Of a stretch of DNA of 64,000 bases, positions 60,450 to 64,000 are shown piece after piece. The DNA lies in NCBI RefSeq assembly GCF_001742225.1, contig NZ_CP017075.1, forward strand, positions 3,316,001-3,380,000, read 5' to 3'. This DNA comes from Novosphingobium resinovorum. Lineage in GTDB: Bacteria > Pseudomonadota > Alphaproteobacteria > Sphingomonadales > Sphingomonadaceae. Within the stretch, counting starts at the first letter, position 1. Every line of letters begins with the position of its first letter. The notes under the pieces were generated by a model. That model saw nothing but the letters and a program-made list of their open reading frames with translations, searched no databases and was not told where the DNA came from. The position numbers were made by a program, and so were the translations under genes.

Positions 60450-61853
60450 ATGGACTATATCAGCACCCGCGGCAGCGCTCCGGCGCTTGATTTCGAAGGC
60501 GCGACGCTTGCCGGCCTCGCATCGGATGGTGGCCTTTACGTTCCGCGTGAGTGGCCGCGTTTCTCGGCCGAGGAAATCGCGAGCTGGGCGGGGCTTCCTT
60601 ATGCCGAGCTGGCCGCCAAGGTCATGGCGCCGTTCGTCGCGGGCAGCCTCACCGAAGAGCGCCTGCTGGAGCTGACCACGGCAGCTTACGGCCGTTTCGC
60701 GCATGACGGCGTAACGCCGCTCAAGCAGCTCGATTCGCAGCAGTGGTTGCTTGAGCTGTTCCATGGCCCGACGCTGGCGTTCAAGGACGTGGCGCTGCAG
60801 TTGCTGGGCCTGCTGTTCGAGGAGTTCCTTGGCCGTTCGGATCGCAACCTGACGATCGTGGGCGCAACCTCGGGTGATACCGGGTCGGCGGCGATTGACG
60901 CGGTTGCGGGGCGTGCGAAGGTGGACATCTTCATGCTCCACCCCAAGGGCCGCGTTTCGGACGTGCAGCGCCGCCAGATGACGACGGTGCTGGCGCCCAA
61001 CGTGCACAACATCGCGCTGGAGCACGCCAACTTCGACGACGCGCAGGCGATCGTGAAGCGCGTATTCAACGACAAGGGCATGACCGATCGCTTCGCCATC
61101 GGCGCGGTGAACTCGATCAACTGGGCGCGCCTGATGGCGCAGGTGGTGTATTACTTCGCGGCCGGGCTGCAGTTGGGTGCACCGCATCGCAAGGTGGCGT
61201 TCTCGGTGCCGACGGGCAACTTCGGCGACGTTTTCGCGGGCTATGTGGCGGCGCAGATGGGTCTGCCGGTCGAGAGGCTGATCGTCGCGACCAACGTGAA
61301 CGACATTCTCCACCGCGCGTTGGCCGAGGGTGATTACTCGCAGGGGACGGTGACGCCGACCGCCGCGCCGTCGATGGACATTCAGGTGTCCTCGAACTTC
61401 GAGCGCCTGCTGTTCGACCTCGGCGGCCGCGACGGCAAGGCTCTGGCCGAGCAGATGGCCGGGTTCGAGGCTACCAAGGCGATGCAGCTGACCAACGCGC
61501 AGCGTGAGGGCGCATCGGCGCTGTTCTCGTCGGCGCGCGCCGATGCGGACGAAATGGCATCGACCATCCGCTGGGCTTACGAGGCGACCGGCGAACTGAT
61601 CGACCCGCACACCGCCTGCGGTCTTTTCGCCGCGCGCACGGCGGGCATCGACGCGAGCGTGCCGGTCGTCACGCTGGCGACCGCGCACCCCGCCAAGTTC
61701 CCCGAGGCCGTCGAGCGCGCCACCGGCCAGCGCCCGACCCTGCCGACCCGCGTGGGCGACCTGTTCGAGCGTGAGGAAAAGTACGAAACGCTGCCCGGCA
61801 CCTTCGAGGCCGTGACCGAATTCGTGGCGGCGCACGCCAGCCCGAAAGTCTGA
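60450..61853 (+). CDS. thrC: Threonine synthase
   Basis: PLP enzyme making threonine from phosphohomoserine. 467 aa, of the long (E. coli-like) type. N-terminal MDYISTRGSAPALDFEGA, the PLP Lys in GPTLAFKDVALQ (about 111), GATSGDTGSAAI, and VPTGNFGDVFAGY are intact. The stop overlaps the next ATG (TGATG). Confidence 0.95.
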   Translation: MDYISTRGSAPALDFEGATLAGLASDGGLYVPREWPRFSAEEIASWAGLPYAELAAKVMAPFVAGSLTEERLLELTTAAYGRFAHDGVTPLKQLDSQQWLLELFHGPTLAFKDVALQLLGLLFEEFLGRSDRNLTIVGATSGDTGSAAIDAVAGRAKVDIFMLHPKGRVSDVQRRQMTTVLAPNVHNIALEHANFDDAQAIVKRVFNDKGMTDRFAIGAVNSINWARLMAQVVYYFAAGLQLGAPHRKVAFSVPTGNFGDVFAGYVAAQMGLPVERLIVATNVNDILHRALAEGDYSQGTVTPTAAPSMDIQVSSNFERLLFDLGGRDGKALAEQMAGFEATKAMQLTNAQREGASALFSSARADADEMASTIRWAYEATGELIDPHTACGLFAARTAGIDASVPVVTLATAHPAKFPEAVERATGQRPTLPTRVGDLFEREEKYETLPGTFEAVTEFVAAHASPKV

Positions 61854-62740
61854 TGGCTGAGCTTGTCACAGAGCCGCTGATCCTCGCCGGAGAGGGTTGG
61901 GCGGATTACGGCCTCGTCGATTCGGGCCACGGACGCAAGCTGGAGCGCTACGGCGACTACCGCTTCGTGCGCCCCGAACCGCAGGCGATGTGGACTCCGC
62001 GGAGCGAGCATTGGGACGCCCATGGCGAGTTCGTGCCTGGTTCGGACGAGGACGGCGGTGGCCGCTGGCAGTTCGACAAGGCCGTGCCGCGCGATGGCTG
62101 GCCGCTGGCGTGGAACGAAGTTTCGTTCACCGCGCAGTGCACCCCGTTCCGTCATCTCGGCTTCTTCCCGGACATGGCGCCGGTGTGGGACTGGATGCGC
62201 GGGATGCTGGCCGGGCGCACCGATGCCAGCACGATGAACCTGTTCGGCTATACCGGCGTCGGCACTCTTGCGCTGTCGGCCCATGGCCCGGTGACGCATG
62301 TGGATGCGTCCAAGAAGTCCGTCGCGCAGGCGCGCGAGAACGCCGCTCTGGCGGGGCTGCAGGACCGCCCGGTGCGCTGGATGATCGACGACGCGGCCAA
62401 GTTCGCCGCGCGCGAAGTCCGGCGTGAGAAGCGTTACGACGGCATCATCCTCGACCCGCCCAAGTTCGGGCGCGGCCCCACCGGCGAGACCTGGCGTCTG
62501 GAAGAGCACCTTCCGGGGCTTCTCGCCGATTGCCGCAAGCTGCTCGATGCCGACAGCCGGTTCCTGTTCCTGACGGTCTATGCGGTGCGCATGTCTTCGC
62601 TGGCGCTGGCCGGGCTGATGGACGAGCTGTTCGCCGGACTTCCCGGGAAGATCGAGCATGGCGACCTGTCGGTGCGGGAAGATGGCGAGGGGCGGTTGCT
62701 GCCGACCGCGATCTTCGCGCGCTGGTCGAACCCGGCGTAA
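61853..62740 (+). CDS. Class I SAM-dependent methyltransferase (RlmI-like)
   Basis: 295 aa, probably a 23S rRNA cytosine methyltransferase relative. SAM-binding FGYTGVGTLALSAHG, the acidic THVDASKKSV, and catalytic-region DPPKFGRGPTGETWRLEEHL match the RlmI/RlmK core. The N-terminal PUA domain of RlmI is missing and replaced by a ~100-residue domain (VDSGHGRKLERYGDYRFVRPEP), as is usual for the alphaproteobacterial group. Its substrate is inferred only. Co-translated with thrC. Confidence 0.82.
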   Translation: MAELVTEPLILAGEGWADYGLVDSGHGRKLERYGDYRFVRPEPQAMWTPRSEHWDAHGEFVPGSDEDGGGRWQFDKAVPRDGWPLAWNEVSFTAQCTPFRHLGFFPDMAPVWDWMRGMLAGRTDASTMNLFGYTGVGTLALSAHGPVTHVDASKKSVAQARENAALAGLQDRPVRWMIDDAAKFAAREVRREKRYDGIILDPPKFGRGPTGETWRLEEHLPGLLADCRKLLDADSRFLFLTVYAVRMSSLALAGLMDELFAGLPGKIEHGDLSVREDGEGRLLPTAIFARWSNPA

Positions 62741-62857
62741 GGCCCACCCCTGCCCCCTCCCGCAGGCGGGAGGGGAATGAGAGCACAGCCCTGCGCCCTC
62801 CTGCATGCGGGAGGGCCGGGAGGCTTGGCCCGCAGGGCCTAGCCGGACGGGGTGGGC
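62741..62857. repeat. Palindromic intergenic repeat, copy E
   Basis: Starts GGCCCACCCCTGCCCCCTCC and ends CTAGCCGGACGGGGTGGGC. Inside are two decayed palindromes (CCCTCCCGCAGGCGGGAGGG and CCCTCCTGCATGCGGGAGGG). It fills the gap between the methyltransferase and folB. Confidence 0.87.
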
Positions 62858-62897
62858 ATTCCCATCCGCGCCGCCATCCCCTAAAGGCGCCCACATC

Positions 62898-63269
62898 ATG
62901 GCCGATTCGCTGATCCTTGAAGTCGCCGATTTCGAGCAGGATGTCCTCACCGGCATCTACTCGGAGGAAACCGGCAAGCCGCAGCCCCTGCGTTTCACCA
63001 TCACGGTGAAGCTGCGGCCTGCGGACCACTACGCCCCTGACACGCCGCTGACGGCGAGCAAGAACTACATGGACCTCAAGTTCGCGGCGTCCGAAGCGCT
63101 GCCGCAGGGTGTCCATTTCAAGCTGATCGAGGCGGTCGCCGACCACGTCTGTGAGACGCTGTTCCTGCAGGACGAGCGGGTCGAGGCGGTGACGGTGAAG
63201 ATCGTCAAGCTGGCGCTCACCGAGGTCAACGAACTGATCGGCATGACCCTGACGCGGGAACGTCGTTGA
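62898..63269 (+). CDS. folB: Dihydroneopterin aldolase
   Basis: Folate pathway enzyme, 123 aa from the ATG at 62898 (MADSLILEVADFEQDVLTGIYSEE). DLTASKNYMDLK-like TASKNYMDLKF, the acidic/GVHFKLIEAVADHV region, and VTVKIVKLAL with the likely catalytic Lys fit FolB. The active-site residues look conserved though the overall sequence is of a divergent alphaproteobacterial type. Four-base overlap with the next gene. Confidence 0.83.
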   Translation: MADSLILEVADFEQDVLTGIYSEETGKPQPLRFTITVKLRPADHYAPDTPLTASKNYMDLKFAASEALPQGVHFKLIEAVADHVCETLFLQDERVEAVTVKIVKLALTEVNELIGMTLTRERR

Positions 63270-63613
63270 ACGAGTTGCTCCATCTCGGGCCGCTGTCGGA
63301 CGACGCGCTCGAGGCTGCGGCCGATTTCCATGCCCGCCTGCTGCCCGGGATCGAGGCGACGCTGTCGGGCGGCGCCGATCCGCTGACGCTGGTTTTCCTG
63401 CCCGCGAATCACGAGCACCGCGCCTGGCGCCTTGCCGCCGTGCAGGGCCTTGCCCGCCGCTTCGCACCTTCGCGGGTCAATGCGGTAGAGAGCGATGAGC
63501 GGGAGGCTGTGGCGGCGGCGCAACGCTGGCTCGATGGTGCAGGCGGTGTGACGGGACAATTACTACCGCTCAATGGCAAGGGCGCGGGCGGAGTGCTATA
63601 TCCGTCCGAATGA
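63266..63613 (+). CDS. Conserved small protein, function unknown
   Basis: 115 aa, starting with TTG at 63266, which overlaps the folB stop, and stopping over the moaA ATG (ATGA). N-terminal [23 protein letters not shown] is helical; the middle [26 protein letters not shown] and the C-terminus [17 protein letters not shown] look like a Rossmann-type half-domain. Translational coupling to both neighbours suggests a pterin or cofactor link (inference). Not recognised with certainty. Confidence 0.65.
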   Translation: MNELLHLGPLSDDALEAAADFHARLLPGIEATLSGGADPLTLVFLPANHEHRAWRLAAVQGLARRFAPSRVNAVESDEREAVAAAQRWLDGAGGVTGQLLPLNGKGAGGVLYPSE

Positions 63614-64000
63614 GCACGTCGCAGCCCCTCGTCGACCAGTTCCAGCGCAGGATCACGTACCTGCGCCTGTCGGTGACCGACCGCTGCGACTTGCGCTGCG
63701 CCTACTGCATGCCGGAGCGGATGACGTTCCTTCCCAAGAAGGACGTGCTGACGCTCGACGAGATGCACGACCTTGCCCTCGGCTTCATCGCACGCGGTAT
63801 CACCAAATTGCGGCTGACCGGCGGCGAACCGCTGGTCCGGCGCGACATGATCGACCTCGTCCGGGCGCTCGGCCGCCGGATCGGCGCGGCTGACGGGCAG
63901 GGTGGGCTGGAAGAGTTGACCCTCACCACCAATGGCACCCGCCTTGCCGAATTCGCCGACGATCTGCGCGCGGCGGGGGTGCGGCGGATCAACGTCTCGC
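63610..64000 (+). CDS. moaA: GTP 3',8-cyclase MoaA, 3' truncated by window edge
   Basis: Radical-SAM enzyme of molybdenum cofactor synthesis. The first 130 codons are present. [18 protein letters not shown] holds the three cluster cysteines (26, 30, 33), followed by [14 protein letters not shown] and [11 protein letters not shown]. The rest, including the C-terminal second cluster, lies past the window. Confidence 0.94.
   Translation, partial: MSTSQPLVDQFQRRITYLRLSVTDRCDLRCAYCMPERMTFLPKKDVLTLDEMHDLALGFIARGITKLRLTGGEPLVRRDMIDLVRALGRRIGAADGQGGLEELTLTTNGTRLAEFADDLRAAGVRRINVS

Overview
The window is GC-rich chromosomal DNA from an alphaproteobacterium of the order Sphingomonadales, most like Novosphingobium or a close relative. 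This rests on protein style and gene order: tonB-exbB-exbD-exbD, argD-argF-hslO, a coxB-coxA-ctaB-coxF-ctaG-coxC-surf1-thrC run, a DUF2793 gene and a DUF6127-like gene in a gene-transfer-agent (GTA) locus, and the family of intergenic palindromic repeats. No rRNA, tRNA, CRISPR array, transposase or integrase was seen. Almost all DNA is coding, and most genes sit in tight operons with ATGA/GTGA stop-start overlaps.

Layout. 1-2.4 kb: end of a TonB-system operon (tonB, exbB, two exbD). 2.4-8.9 kb: ligase-associated DEXH helicase, phosphomannomutase/phosphoglucomutase, prfC, and an EEP-family hydrolase. 9-11.2 kb: nitrogen module glnK-amtB-glnK behind a near-perfect sigma-54 promoter. 11.3-12.8 kb: a DUF442-type phosphatase and an unusual glycine-rich double cold-shock protein. 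13-17.3 kb: argD-argF-hslO, an exported DUF3617-like protein, queC. 17.4-18.4 kb: an OmpA-family protein with a polyproline linker.

18.6-33.4 kb (minus strand) is an RcGTA-like gene transfer agent cluster, running from a small terminase-like gene at 33.4 kb through large terminase, portal, prohead protease, capsid, connector, tail terminator, tail tube, chaperones, short tape measure, baseplate/hub proteins, NlpC/P60 peptidase and a DUF2793 protein. It departs from the Rhodobacter arrangement: a TIM-barrel-like region is fused to the DUF2460 distal-tail protein while the hub protein is short, the g7 position holds only a 57-aa ORF, repeats of three kinds interrupt the operon, and a small gene on the opposite strand sits between portal and terminase.

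33.5-39.3 kb is accessory: a YqaA-type membrane protein, a TauD-type dioxygenase, an alpha/beta hydrolase, a broken SnoaL-like gene, a cytochrome P450 with a clear promoter and candidate operator, an orphan ABC ATPase, and a 56-aa zinc-ribbon gene. 39.5-44.2 kb: nadB, a GlsB-type membrane protein and nrdA (no nrdB follows). 44.2-44.9 kb is a repeat-rich gene-free stretch. 44.9-53.9 kb is housekeeping: a TlpA-type thioredoxin, argH, an LptM-like lipoprotein, lysA, a siroheme synthase N-terminal protein, ruvX, a DUF3089 protein, lepB, acpS, pdxJ, pyrE. 54-60.2 kb encodes the aa3 cytochrome oxidase and its assembly factors. 60.4-64 kb: thrC, an rRNA-type methyltransferase, folB, a small unknown gene, and the 5' part of moaA, cut by the window edge.

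For most genes the start codon was moved inward from the longest open frame, using family N-termini, overlap with the preceding stop, or a ribosome-binding site. All family assignments come from reading motifs; no database search was run.
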